Source of the DNA: an uncultured Cyclobacteriaceae bacterium
Lineage (GTDB): Bacteria; Bacteroidota; Bacteroidia; Cytophagales; Cyclobacteriaceae
Length of the DNA: 64,000 nt
Reading direction: 5' to 3'
Assembly: GCA_947492745.1 (NCBI GenBank)
Contig: CANLOE010000004.1
Coordinates: 1 to 64,000, forward strand
The notes under the pieces were generated by a model, which was not told the origin of the DNA, made no database searches, and saw only the letters and a list, made by a program, of their open reading frames with translations. Each line of letters opens with the position of its first letter. Position 1 is the stretch's first letter. This document shows positions 37,013 through 46,240 of the stretch, in pieces. Position numbers and translations under genes: made by a program.

Positions 37013-37354
37013 ATGTTCATCGATATGAATCAAACTGTCTTAATTAACCGTATTTTTTATACGATACCGCATTATGCACTGGTGCTTATGGTATTGTATT
37101 CGGGTAGTTCCACAACGATGAAGGAGTCTTCCAAAGAAGTGGAGAAGACAGAAAATATAGAGGAAGTGCCGCATCACTTCTATTGCTCAGGTAGGTTTTT
37201 ATGGGAGATAGCAAAAAGACCTCTTGACAAACAAAAGAAAGCAAATCCTACCTTTTGTAAAGTGTCCGGAATTACTATGGGCCAATACTTTTACAAGAGT
37301 GATTTTAACATTGACCACATGTACATAAGCTCTTATTTGGACACGAATGCTTGA
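37013..37354 (+). CDS. Small hypothetical protein
   Basis: 113 residues. An N-terminal hydrophobic stretch (IFYTIPHYALVLMVLYSG) could be a signal or membrane anchor. It is followed by an acidic region (KESSKEVEKTENIEEVP) and a part with two cysteines (HHFYCSGRF, PTFCKVSG). No family recognised. It lies 60 bp before the band-7 gene on the same strand. It may be a real secreted protein or a chance frame. Confidence 0.3.
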   Translation: MFIDMNQTVLINRIFYTIPHYALVLMVLYSGSSTTMKESSKEVEKTENIEEVPHHFYCSGRFLWEIAKRPLDKQKKANPTFCKVSGITMGQYFYKSDFNIDHMYISSYLDTNA

Positions 37355-37414
37355 ATCCCTACCGCCAAAGACCAAACTACTCAATCAGTACTCAAATTCA
37401 ATTGACCCATCCAT

Positions 37415-38203
37415 ATGAAAAACATACAATATAGTTTAGTGAGTTTAGCCATCATCTTGTTTATTTCATCTTGCACCATTGTTCGTGAGGGCGAGATAGG
37501 CGTAAAGCGTAAACTGGGTAAACTGGATTCCAATATCGTAGAACCTGGAGCCAGAGCGGTGAACCCTTTTACCACTACGATTATCAAACTCCCCGTCCGA
37601 ACGGTAAATGTCGAAATTCAAAGTAACCTACCCTCTAAAGAAGGACTGAACGTGAAATCCGTTATTTCTATCTTGTACCATATCAAAAAAGAGGGAGCAG
37701 CTTCCATTATTGGAAACATTGGCACCAACTATGAAGAAGTGGTGATCAAAAGTGTATTCCGTTCCGCTTCGGCAGATGTATGTTCTAGGTTTTTTGCGAA
37801 AGATATGCACACTTCCAAGCGCGCGGAAATCGAAGAGGAAATCAGGGGCCGAATGCAGGAGTTGTTATCCTCAAGAGGTTTTGAAATTGAAGCTGTTCTA
37901 TTGAAAAACATAAAACTGCCCGATGGCTTGGCCATGGCAGTGGAGAATAAATTAGAGGCAGAGCAGGAAGCACAGCGTATGGAGTTCATTTTGCAAAGAG
38001 AGCAAATGGAGGCCCGAAGAAGAAAGGTAGAAGCCGAAGGCATCCGTGATGCCCAGAAAATCCTTCAGGAGGGCATAAGCCCACAGATCATTCAGTGGCA
38101 GAGTATCGAAGCATTCAGAGAACTGGCCAAGTCACCGGGGTCCAGGGTGATCATAACGGACGGTCAGGCCCCGTTTCTCATAGATTCCTCAAAAGATGAC
38201 TAA
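37415..38203 (+). CDS. Prohibitin/band 7 (SPFH) family protein
   Basis: 262 residues. The N-terminus is a lipoprotein-like signal (SLAIILFISSCTIV), then the SPFH domain (VREGEIGVKRKLGKL, VEPGARAVNPF, NVKSVISILYHIKKE, about 24-180). A long charged coiled coil follows (NKLEAEQEAQRMEFILQREQ and RRKVEAEG, about 178-225), ending with IIQWQSIEAFRELAKSPGSRVIIT as in prohibitins. These proteins oligomerise at membranes and scaffold proteases or microdomains. The clean Cys after the signal is unusual for a cytosol-facing SPFH protein and suggests a periplasmic lipoprotein version. Confidence 0.85.
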   Translation: MKNIQYSLVSLAIILFISSCTIVREGEIGVKRKLGKLDSNIVEPGARAVNPFTTTIIKLPVRTVNVEIQSNLPSKEGLNVKSVISILYHIKKEGAASIIGNIGTNYEEVVIKSVFRSASADVCSRFFAKDMHTSKRAEIEEEIRGRMQELLSSRGFEIEAVLLKNIKLPDGLAMAVENKLEAEQEAQRMEFILQREQMEARRRKVEAEGIRDAQKILQEGISPQIIQWQSIEAFRELAKSPGSRVIITDGQAPFLIDSSKDD

Positions 38204-38210
38204 GGGACTG

Positions 38211-38394
38211 TTCTGAAATTATTTTAACCCAAATTGATCGATAGGATTGCGTGATGAGCGTATAAATAGTATAAAATACCGGCCATTTGGATTCGTTCGG
38301 CATAGCACCGCTATGGTGAATGAAGAAAGGCGGGCAAAGCTTCTGATATGAAGCTATTTATGCGCGGAATAGTTTCTCTATTGATCATTTTGGG
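38211..38394 (+). repeat. Family B element (167 bp) next to a G left end
   Basis: B runs 38228-38394 (CCCAAATTGATCGATAG to TGATCATTTTGGG), with flanks TTTAA and TTGAA. Positions 38211-38227 (ggactgttctgaaattattttaa) are the left end of family G, so B sits inside a G. The rest of G is not seen. The segment 38405-38470 downstream resembles a very degenerate D. Confidence 0.75.
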
Positions 38395-38677
38395 TTGAAT
38401 ACAATAAATCTTGGCTTTTCTTGAGTTCAGCGTAGCGGCGCTAGGTCAGTTCAAAAAAACACCTACATTTCGTTGCTCCTTTCCTGATTTTGCTTTTAAG
38501 TGGGCTGTCCATATATAGCTTGTAGTGAGCTGATAAGGTGGTTTCCTTTCTGCCCTATACTCCATTACATGTTCGATATAAAGTAGGGTAAGGACCTGCC
38601 CCACAATAAATATACCCGGAAGCTATGGATTGATGTTTCAGATTTTTAATTTTGGCGGCTTGAATGGAAAGGAACTT

Positions 38678-39592
38678 ATGCTGAAAATCAACATTGAAAA
38701 CGAAACTTCCACTCTGAAAACGGTGGTGGTGGGTACCGCGCTCGGTTTTGGGGGTACGCCTGCCATAGAAGAAGCATATGACCCTAAATCCAAAGAACAT
38801 ATACTCAAAGGCACCTTTCCCAAGGAAAAAGATCTTGTCGGGGAAATGGAGGGACTGGTCACGATCCTTGAAAAATACGGTGTGGAAGTAATGCGGCCCG
38901 AAACTATAGATGACTGTAACCAGCTGTTTGCCCGTGATATCGGTTTCGTCATCGATGACCGCTTCATAAGACCCCGGATTCTCCCGGACAGGATGGCCGA
39001 AGTAAGAGGAATCACCCATCTGGTCAACAGAATGGACCCAGCAAAGGTGATAGAAGCTCCCGATGGGACGCGACTGGAAGGAGGGGACGTCATGCCCTGG
39101 AATGAGAAGCTCTTCATCGGCTATTCCAAGCCCGAAGATTTTGCCAGATACAAAGTGAGCAGGACCAATCAAGCGGGAGTGGATTTTCTGGCAGCACTAT
39201 TTCCCGACAAAGAAGTGAAGGCCTTTGAGTTGAACAAATCCGATACCGACCCTAAGAAGAATGCCCTGCACTTGGATTGCTGCTTTCAGCCCATAGGAGA
39301 GAAGGAAGCTATCCTGTACAAAGGCGGATTCAAAAACGAGGAAGACTATGCCTATCTTCTAAACTATTTCGGAGAGGAGAATGTTATCGATATCGACGAA
39401 GCGGAAATGTACCTTATGAACTCTAACGTCTTCTCCATAAACCCGAAGGTGATCGTATCGGAGAAGAATTTCACCCGACTTAATGGGGTTTTAAGAGATA
39501 GAGGGTTTACGGTAGAAGAGGTCGTATATTCGGAAGTAGCCAAGATGGAAGGATTGTTCCGCTGTACAACGCTTCCCCTACATCGCCTATAA
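38678..39592 (+). CDS. Arginine deiminase/DDAH-superfamily enzyme
   Basis: 304 residues from ATG 38678, preceded by gaaagga; an upstream start at 38630 is less likely. It has the pentein fold of guanidine-modifying hydrolases. Signature residues are visible: LFARDIGFVIDD (substrate-binding Asp), LEGGDVMPW (Glu), ALHLDCCFQPI (catalytic His) and the C-terminal nucleophile Cys in GLFRCTTLPLHR. It could hydrolyse arginine to citrulline or methylarginines to citrulline; sequence alone does not decide. Nine bp upstream of ctlX in the same direction, which favours an arginine-to-citrulline-to-ornithine route (inference). Confidence 0.82.
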   Translation: MLKINIENETSTLKTVVVGTALGFGGTPAIEEAYDPKSKEHILKGTFPKEKDLVGEMEGLVTILEKYGVEVMRPETIDDCNQLFARDIGFVIDDRFIRPRILPDRMAEVRGITHLVNRMDPAKVIEAPDGTRLEGGDVMPWNEKLFIGYSKPEDFARYKVSRTNQAGVDFLAALFPDKEVKAFELNKSDTDPKKNALHLDCCFQPIGEKEAILYKGGFKNEEDYAYLLNYFGEENVIDIDEAEMYLMNSNVFSINPKVIVSEKNFTRLNGVLRDRGFTVEEVVYSEVAKMEGLFRCTTLPLHRL

Positions 39593-39601
39593 TATAAAGA
39601 G

Positions 39602-40546
39602 ATGCATAAACAGATTACGTCCACATTATTGATGGTCCGGCCTACCTCTTTTCACTATAACGAACAGACCGCTGCCAACAATTATTACCAAAAGGTGCTC
39701 AGTGGGGTCGATGTCGATATGGCCCAAGAAAGGGCACTTGCCGAGTTCGATAATTTTGTGTCCAAGTTGATGGACCACGGTATTCAGGTCATTGTTGTTC
39801 AGGATACGGACAGTTCGGATACTCCGGATTCCATATTTCCCAATAACTGGGTCTCTTTTCACGAAGATGGACGTACAGGACTGTATCCTATGTTCGCCGA
39901 AAACAGAAGAGCAGAAAGACGACTGGACATACTCGACCTCCTTACCGAGTCCTACCATTTCGAGATTAAGGAGAAAGTTGACTTTACCGGCCATGAGGAC
40001 GAGGGTCATTTTTTAGAAGGAACAGGTAGTGTACTGCTCGATCGTCAGCATAACATCGCCTATGCCGCACTGTCCGAAAGGACCGACGAACGCGTACTGA
40101 AAGCGTTCTGTGAGCGCTTCACTTATAGTCCTGTCAGTTTTATGGCCTATCAATCTACGAAAGGCCAGCGACTGCCCATCTACCATACCAATGTCATGAT
40201 GTGTCTGGCAGAAGAGTTTGCCGTCATCTGTGCTGACAGCATTGATGACCTGCAAGAAAAGGAAACCGTTCTAAGTACCCTCCGTGCTACGGGAAAAGAA
40301 ATCATGACCATATCCGAAGACCAGGTACGGCACTTTGCGGGCAATATGCTGCAAGTGATGAATAACGAAGAAGAGCGGTTCATGGTGATGTCCAGCTCCG
40401 CCTATCACAGCTTGGAGGCCGCGCAGAAAGAACTGATTACCGCTCATTGCCCTATTATACACAGCTCTCTGGATACCATAGAGGCCCTGGGAGGTGGGAG
40501 CGCACGCTGTATGATGGCAGAGATATTCCTGCCATTGAAAACCTGA
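39602..40546 (+). CDS. ctlX: Citrulline hydrolase CtlX-like (amidinotransferase superfamily)
   Basis: 314 residues. CtlX cleaves citrulline to ornithine, CO2 and ammonia. Family landmarks are DSIFPNNWVSFH (about 77-88), the substrate Glu/Asp in GTGSVLLDR, HTNVMMCLAEEFAV with the catalytic His, and the C-terminal Cys in LGGGSARCMMAEIFL. No signal peptide, so cytoplasmic. It lies 9 bp after the deiminase-family gene and 30 bp before the deoxyhypusine-synthase-like gene, likely one operon ending before or including argS. Confidence 0.88.
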   Translation: MHKQITSTLLMVRPTSFHYNEQTAANNYYQKVLSGVDVDMAQERALAEFDNFVSKLMDHGIQVIVVQDTDSSDTPDSIFPNNWVSFHEDGRTGLYPMFAENRRAERRLDILDLLTESYHFEIKEKVDFTGHEDEGHFLEGTGSVLLDRQHNIAYAALSERTDERVLKAFCERFTYSPVSFMAYQSTKGQRLPIYHTNVMMCLAEEFAVICADSIDDLQEKETVLSTLRATGKEIMTISEDQVRHFAGNMLQVMNNEEERFMVMSSSAYHSLEAAQKELITAHCPIIHSSLDTIEALGGGSARCMMAEIFLPLKT

Positions 40547-40576
40547 TTTCCATTTTGCACAAATCACTTCGATACT

Positions 40577-41551
40577 ATGTCCCAACAGCCCATATCCGAA
40601 TTTATAGAAAAACATTTTCTTCACTTCAATGCCGCCACACTACTGGATGCCGCCAAAGCATACAGACAGCACCTGAGCGAAGGGAAAAAAATGATGGTGA
40701 CCTTGGCAGGAGCCATGAGTACAGCAGAACTCGGCAAGTCCTTTGCGGAAATGATACGTCAGGACAAGGTGCAGATCATCTCCTGTACCGGAGCCAATCT
40801 GGAAGAGGATATCATGAACTTGGTAGCCCATAGCCACTACGAAAGAGTACCGCAGTACAGAGACCTTGGCCCTAAAGAAGAGTGGGCGCTACTGGAGCGT
40901 GGTCTGAACAGGGTCACCGATACCTGCATACCGGAAGAAGAGGCCTTCCGTAGATTACAACAGCACATATTCGAACTATGGAAAAGTGCCGAAGATAAAG
41001 GAGAGCGTTATTTTCCTCATGAGTTTATGTACCAACTCTTACTTTCCGGCGTTCTGGAACAGTATTATGAGATAGACCCGGAGAACAGTTGGATGCTGGC
41101 CGCCGCGAAAAGGAACCTCCCTATTATTGTTCCGGGCTGGGAAGATTCGACCATGGGCAATATCTTTGCTTCTTATTGTATGAAAGGAGAACTGAAACCC
41201 TCCACAATGAAATCGGGCATAGAGTACATGACCTTTCTGGCAGAGTGGTACATCGAGAACGCCGAAGAAGACGGCGTAGGATTCTTTCAGATAGGTGGTG
41301 GCATCGCAGGGGACTTTCCCATTTGCGTCGTGCCGATGTTGGCCCAGGACATGGAGATGAAGGATACCCCGTTTTGGAGTTACTTTTGTCAAATATCCGA
41401 TTCTACCACCAGTTATGGGTCTTACTCCGGTGCAGTGCCCAACGAAAAGATAACTTGGGGGAAATTGGATACGGTAAGTCCAAAATTCATCATTGAATCC
41501 GATGCCACCATCGTGGCCCCACTGATCTTTGCCTATGTACTGGGACAGTGA
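40577..41551 (+). CDS. Deoxyhypusine synthase-like protein
   Basis: 324 residues with the deoxyhypusine synthase fold. NAD-site motifs MVTLAGAMSTAELGKSFAEM (about 39-58) and ISCTGANLEEDI, the bacterial FFQIGGGIAGDFPICVVPML, and the catalytic lysine in ITWGKLD (Lys296) are present. Eukaryotic enzymes modify eIF5A using spermidine. Bacteria lack that target, and their homologues act as homospermidine synthases or have other polyamine roles. Here it follows ctlX by 30 bp in an arginine-linked group, which favours polyamine metabolism. The actual reaction is not determined by sequence. Confidence 0.85.
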   Translation: MSQQPISEFIEKHFLHFNAATLLDAAKAYRQHLSEGKKMMVTLAGAMSTAELGKSFAEMIRQDKVQIISCTGANLEEDIMNLVAHSHYERVPQYRDLGPKEEWALLERGLNRVTDTCIPEEEAFRRLQQHIFELWKSAEDKGERYFPHEFMYQLLLSGVLEQYYEIDPENSWMLAAAKRNLPIIVPGWEDSTMGNIFASYCMKGELKPSTMKSGIEYMTFLAEWYIENAEEDGVGFFQIGGGIAGDFPICVVPMLAQDMEMKDTPFWSYFCQISDSTTSYGSYSGAVPNEKITWGKLDTVSPKFIIESDATIVAPLIFAYVLGQ

Positions 41552-41697
41552 AAGACAGACTGGCGATAGAACAGGGAAATAGCTACAGAAGGTGAACAAA
41601 AACAGTAATTTAAGTATACCTACAGTCCTGATGGGTAGCTATATAGAATAAAACGATAACAGAGCAGGATCATTGAATCCGCTATTTTCCTACAACC

Positions 41698-43611
41698 ATG
41701 AATGTAGAACAACTACTCAAAGAAGAAATAAAGAAAGCGTTCCGCAACCTATTCGATACGGAAATGGCGCTGGATCAGGTCAACTTACAACCTACCCGTA
41801 AAGAATTCGATGGTAGCCACACCTTTGTCTGTTTTCCTTTTGCGAAAATCAGTAAAAAGAACCCCGAAGAAACAGGAAAGATGATAGGGGCCTACCTGAG
41901 CGAACATAGCGATGCTGTGAAATCCTACAATGTCGTCAAAGGATTTTTGAACATCACCCTGACCGATAAAGTCTGGATTTCCGTATTCAAAGCCATCTGG
42001 AACGCCGAAAATTATGGGTTTTTGCCCCCCTCGGGCAAAGAAGTCATGGTAGAATACTCTTCTCCGAATACCAACAAGCCGCTACACTTAGGACACTTAA
42101 GGAACAACTTTCTGGGCTACGCAGTCTCCGAAATCCTAAAAGCCAATGGCCATAAGGTGCAAAAAGTACAGATCATCAACGATCGTGGCATTCATATCTG
42201 CAAATCCATGCTGGCCTGGCAGAAATTTGGCAATGGAGAGACCCCCGAAAGTACGGGACTTAAAGGAGACAAACTCGTAGGAAACTACTATGTTAGATTT
42301 GACAGAGAATATAAGGCCGAAGTAGCCGAACTGGCAAAGAAATATGCTCAAGAAGAGGAGGCCGCCAATCTAGATCCTCAGACGCTGAAAAAAGAAATCG
42401 ATAGAAAGAACAAAGAAGGAGAGCCACTGACCGAGACCGAAAAGGAACAATTAAAGCTAGCAAAACCCCTTTTGGAAAAGGCCGAAAAAAATGCACCTAT
42501 CCTCCTCGAAGCTCAGGCATTACTAAAACGCTGGGAAGCCAAAGACCCCGAAGTCTATCAGCTATGGATGCAAATGAATGCTTGGGTCTACGAGGGGTTT
42601 GAAGATACCTACACCCAAATGGGGGTCAACTTTGACAAGCTGTATTATGAATCGGACACTTTCCTTCTAGGTAAAGATGAGGTGCTCAAAGGACTTGATG
42701 CGGGTACCTTCTTCCGAAAGGACGATGGATCGGTATGGGTAGACCTCAGTGAAGAAAAATTGGACGAAAAACTATTGTTGCGTTCTGACGGTACCTCGGT
42801 CTATATGACACAGGATATCGGCACGGCCATCCTGCGCTTTAGGGATTTTCCCAATATCGCACAGCAGATCTATACCGTAGGCAACGAGCAGGACCATCAC
42901 TTCAAAGTACTCTTTGCCATACTGAAAAAGCTGGGCTATGCTTGGGCCGAAGAGTGTTTTCATCTCTCCTATGGTATGGTAGACCTGCCCTCTGGCAAAA
43001 TGAAGTCCCGGGAAGGTACAGTGGTAGATGCCGATGACCTGATGCAGGAAATGCGCAATACCGCTGCGGAGCGTACCCAAGAACTAGGTAAGATAGAAGG
43101 ATTTACCGAACAACAGGCTACAGAACTCTACGATACCCTAGGGATGGGAGCTTTAAAATACTTTTTGCTCAAGGTAGACCCCAAGAAAAGAATGATGTTC
43201 GACCCGGAAGAGTCTATCCAGTTTCAGGGAAATACAGCTCCTTCCATACAGTATACACATGCTAGAATAGCTTCTATCCTCAGAAAAGCAAAGCAGCTAG
43301 GACTGGTGATGGAGGAAGATGATCTAAAGGATATCGATAAGCTCGAAGAAGTGGAGTCCGATATCATCTATACACTGAACGATTATGTCCATAAGCTAAA
43401 GGAAGCAGCTAAAGAGTACTCTCCAGCTGTCATCGCCCAGTATACCTACGAACTGGCCAAGTCCTACAATCGATTCTTTCAGGAAGTTCCCATTTTCAAA
43501 GAATCGGATGAAGCCAAATTGAAATTCCGTATTGCCTTCTCATCAGTGGTCGGCGAGACCATCAGCAAGGCCATGGGGCTTCTCGGTATCAAAGTACCCG
43601 ATAGGATGTAA
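41698..43611 (+). CDS. argS: Arginyl-tRNA synthetase
   Basis: 637 residues, longer than the E. coli enzyme, as is common in Bacteroidota because of an inserted charged region (KYAQEEEAANLDPQTL onward). Class I synthetase: an N-terminal Add-1 domain, HLGH at 130-133 (HIGH motif), the KMSKS-like KMKSREG and a C-terminal anticodon-binding helix bundle with TYELAKSYNRFFQEVPI. Charges tRNA-Arg. The gap of 146 bp after the deoxyhypusine-synthase-like gene allows its own promoter. An intrinsic terminator follows. Confidence 0.95.
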   Translation: MNVEQLLKEEIKKAFRNLFDTEMALDQVNLQPTRKEFDGSHTFVCFPFAKISKKNPEETGKMIGAYLSEHSDAVKSYNVVKGFLNITLTDKVWISVFKAIWNAENYGFLPPSGKEVMVEYSSPNTNKPLHLGHLRNNFLGYAVSEILKANGHKVQKVQIINDRGIHICKSMLAWQKFGNGETPESTGLKGDKLVGNYYVRFDREYKAEVAELAKKYAQEEEAANLDPQTLKKEIDRKNKEGEPLTETEKEQLKLAKPLLEKAEKNAPILLEAQALLKRWEAKDPEVYQLWMQMNAWVYEGFEDTYTQMGVNFDKLYYESDTFLLGKDEVLKGLDAGTFFRKDDGSVWVDLSEEKLDEKLLLRSDGTSVYMTQDIGTAILRFRDFPNIAQQIYTVGNEQDHHFKVLFAILKKLGYAWAEECFHLSYGMVDLPSGKMKSREGTVVDADDLMQEMRNTAAERTQELGKIEGFTEQQATELYDTLGMGALKYFLLKVDPKKRMMFDPEESIQFQGNTAPSIQYTHARIASILRKAKQLGLVMEEDDLKDIDKLEEVESDIIYTLNDYVHKLKEAAKEYSPAVIAQYTYELAKSYNRFFQEVPIFKESDEAKLKFRIAFSSVVGETISKAMGLLGIKVPDRM

Positions 43612-43622
43612 ACATTTCAAAG

Positions 43623-43658
43623 AAAGGGTTCAGCATTCTACGAATGCTTCCCTTTTTT
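43623..43658 (+). terminator. Intrinsic terminator after argS
   Basis: AAAGGG and GCATTC pair with GAATGC and CCCTTT around a 3-nt loop, with a small internal bulge, then TTTTTT. It starts 12 bp past the argS stop. Confidence 0.8.
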
Positions 43659-43843
43659 AAGGAGATTACTGGGGTATACCGATATCGGGAATCAACCAAA
43701 GTAAGTTCATCCCGGATCATGCATTGGAAAATCTACTGCGGATTTAAATAGCTGCAAACCGGTCGTTGCACTACGTTTTTTGAATTCACCATAGCGGTGT
43801 CCTGTCAAATCCAATAAAGCTCCCTGATGTATTGCTATTTCAA

Positions 43844-44007
43844 CCCAAATTGATCGATAGAAATCGTGATGAGCGTATCAATAGCAAAATACCGGCCATT
43901 TGGATTCGTTCGGCATAGCACCGCTATGGTGAGTGAAGACCGGTGGGCAAAGCTTCCGGTATGAAGCTATTTATGCGCGGAATAGGTTCTCTATTGATCA
44001 TTTTGGG
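43844..44007 (+). repeat. Family B element (164 bp)
   Basis: Complete copy within E. Left flank TTCAA, right flank TTTAA (one difference at the centre). The A element has landed in its right flank. Confidence 0.8.
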
Positions 44008-44012
44008 TTTAA

Positions 44013-44170
44013 TACAAATTTGGGTTTCAAATGTCGTATAGGATTGCGCGGGTCATTTTTTTTCAATCAAGGCGAACACCGCAGGGATAGCAGCGCTATC
44101 CCGAGGATGGTCAACGCAGAGTGAAACAAAATGAACAGGAAGATATGCGATTTTAAAAGCTAAATTTGTA
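44013..44170 (+). repeat. Family A element (158 bp), TSD TAA
   Basis: TACAAATTTGGG to TAAATTTGTA, with TAA at 44010-44012 and 44171-44173. The youngest layer of the nest. Confidence 0.85.
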
Positions 44171-44211
44171 TAACCCTCGTTACGAAGTTCCAACGCATGA
44201 TCCGGGTTCAT

Positions 44212-44691
44212 CAATCCAAAAGAGCGTATTGACCTTGGGCAATAGTGTATGAAGGGGATGCTCCTTTGAGGTTCATAGTGCTTCCAAGCTCCTTTTTGCT
44301 GTACTTGTTAATACTTCCTTCATAATCTATCGTACTCCTTATCCCGCCTTCTACATCCAATCACTTCTCATAGTGGAAATCAAAGATTTTGGCTTTGATG
44401 GAGTCCTTCTTGAGCCCAGCGTAGCACCGCGTAGATTCGAAAACACGTACATTTCACCGATTTGAAGTCAGTTAAGTCCGGAATAGATTTTCTAATGGAC
44501 ATTTTGGGTCAAAGCTGTAATAGAAGGGACAAACCACAGGTTTGCAAATATACCCTACACTGTCCTACACCGATATCAACATTTCCCCTGTAGATATCAA
44601 TCAAAACCCCTACTTTATCGATTGCTCCTATATCTTGTTGATTTTTTTTGTTGATTTGTATCATTCAACATCAAAAAAATTAAATAAAAAA
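44212..44691. other. Upstream region of the astacin gene with half a D element
   Basis: About 44400-44508 matches the right half of family D (core cagcgtagcaccgc to taatggacattttggg). The left half is lost. The last 150 bp is AT-rich and leads into the lipoprotein start at 44692. An open frame upstream of 44692 is not likely to be translated. Confidence 0.5.
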
Positions 44692-46239
44692 ATGAAAAAT
44701 TTAAATTTATTGTATTTTGTAGTTCTTTTATCCTTGGCAATGAGTTCCTGCCAAAGTGATGATACGGAAATGGAACAAGTACAACTTGGCGTATCCGGAA
44801 ACGCCAAATTTCAAGGAGAAACGGCCTACCCGGGCGAGATGGGAGAAAACCGTACCCTGCATATCGATGGGGAACCCCATCATTATGCGCGTATCAGGGG
44901 TGAGAATATTTTCGAAGGGGACATCATCCTCACCGATGAACAGATAGAACAGCTCCAGCAGCCTGCCCCTACAAGTGCGGAGACGGAATCGGTGTATACA
45001 AGTCGTTCGGTGCGCCGCTGGCCCAATGCAGTGGTGCCTTATGTGATTACGCACAGCAGCTTGAGTACAAGGGCACTGGATGCCATGGCGCATATAGAGG
45101 CGAACTCAAAAGTAAACTTTGTGGCCAGAACCGGCCAGAAAAATTATATCCGCTTCGTAGTGTCCAGTGGCTGCTCCTCCAAGGTGGGAATGGCGGGAGG
45201 CGCCCAAGACATCAATCTAGGGTCCGGTTGTACTACGGGCAACACCATTCATGAACTGATGCATGCCCTCGGTTTTTATCATGAGCAGACACGATCGGAT
45301 AGGGATGGCTATATCACCGTCAACAGAGCTAATATCAAGAGTGGCCACAAGCATAACTTCAATAAAAAGAACACTTTTGCCAATATCTTTGGGCGTTTCG
45401 ATTTTGGGTCCATCATGATGTACGGCTCCTATTACTTCTCAAAGAACAATAGACCGACCATTGTCAAAAAAGACGGTTCGGTCTTTTCCGTACAACGCAA
45501 AGAACTTTCACTAAGGGATGAATATGCACTCAATCACATCTATCCCAGCCTCTGGAGCAAACAGCCCGGTGGGGCTACGGACATCGGCATTGGAGCCAAT
45601 GGCCATACTTATATCACAGGAGCATCATGGAAAGGAAGTGGTGGCTATGATGTCTATCGGAAATCGGGAAATACTTGGCTAAAACTGGGAGGACATGGTG
45701 TCAAACTGGCCGTGTCCCCGGGAGGCATACCCTGGTTGATCAATGCTAAAGGAGAAATCTTCCGCAGAAGTGGAAGCAGTTGGCAGAAACTGCCCGGTAA
45801 AGCAACAGATATCGGCATCGGAGCCAATGGTCATGTTTACATCACTGGTCATAGTTTGAAGAGTGATAGCGGTTATGATATCTATAAATGGAACGGTAGC
45901 GGCTGGTCCGTCATCGGAGGGCATGCGCTAAGGGTAGCGGTACAGTCCAATGGCAAACCTATGGTTGTCAATAAAAAAGGAGAAATTTTCCGAAGAGGTA
46001 CAAACAACTGGATAAAAATGGACGGAAGAGCCAATGATATCGGTATAGGGCCTAACGGACGCATTTTCATCACTGGTTACACCACGGAAAATGGCCAACG
46101 AGGCATATTTCAGCGCGTAACCGGAAAATGGGAGCGTATCAGCGGTAGCGGTACCAGGATAAGTGTGGACAGGAATGGCCTACCTTGGGTAGTTAATCAG
46201 GATAAGAATATTTTTAGGCTGACTACGCTGAATCCATAA
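44692..46239 (+). CDS. Astacin-family (M12A) metalloprotease lipoprotein with tectonin-type repeats
   Basis: 515 residues from ATG 44692, giving a textbook lipoprotein signal (MKNLNLLYFVVLLSLAMSSC, Cys20). After a linker/propeptide, the catalytic domain (about 108-275) has the zinc site HELMHALGFYHE (His187, Glu188, His191, His197) and the Met-turn SIMMYGSYYFS. The C-terminal half has alternating repeats: ATDIGIGANGHTYITG-like units at three places and KLAVSPGGIPWLINAKGEIFRR-like units between, i.e. a tectonin/beta-propeller-like domain likely to bind carbohydrate or LPS. Probably a surface protease that docks on glycans. The frame is open from 44542 but that part is untranslated in my view. 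Confidence 0.87.
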   Translation: MKNLNLLYFVVLLSLAMSSCQSDDTEMEQVQLGVSGNAKFQGETAYPGEMGENRTLHIDGEPHHYARIRGENIFEGDIILTDEQIEQLQQPAPTSAETESVYTSRSVRRWPNAVVPYVITHSSLSTRALDAMAHIEANSKVNFVARTGQKNYIRFVVSSGCSSKVGMAGGAQDINLGSGCTTGNTIHELMHALGFYHEQTRSDRDGYITVNRANIKSGHKHNFNKKNTFANIFGRFDFGSIMMYGSYYFSKNNRPTIVKKDGSVFSVQRKELSLRDEYALNHIYPSLWSKQPGGATDIGIGANGHTYITGASWKGSGGYDVYRKSGNTWLKLGGHGVKLAVSPGGIPWLINAKGEIFRRSGSSWQKLPGKATDIGIGANGHVYITGHSLKSDSGYDIYKWNGSGWSVIGGHALRVAVQSNGKPMVVNKKGEIFRRGTNNWIKMDGRANDIGIGPNGRIFITGYTTENGQRGIFQRVTGKWERISGSGTRISVDRNGLPWVVNQDKNIFRLTTLNP

Positions 46240-46240
46240 T

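Larger units (their letters stand above)
43711..44206 (-). repeat. Nested element: E containing B and A
   Basis: The outer E (reverse) starts CCCGGATCATGCATTGGAA and ends ATGATCCGGG, flanked by an exact TTCAT duplication (43706-43710 and 44207-44211). Inside, at attgctattt, lies a complete B (43844-44007; flanks TTCAA/TTTAA) and directly after it a complete A (44013-44170; flanks TAA/TAA). Deleting both rejoins E as gctatttaaccctcgttacg, the form seen in the E at 9038-9169 (gctatttaaaccctacttacg). Confidence 0.88.

Noticed and set aside
43933-44124. Repeated open frames within B and A elements (similar ones at 46297-46530 and 56608-56829)
   Set aside because: They recur because the elements recur. 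Frames are not kept across copies, there are no start signals, and composition is unlike real genes.
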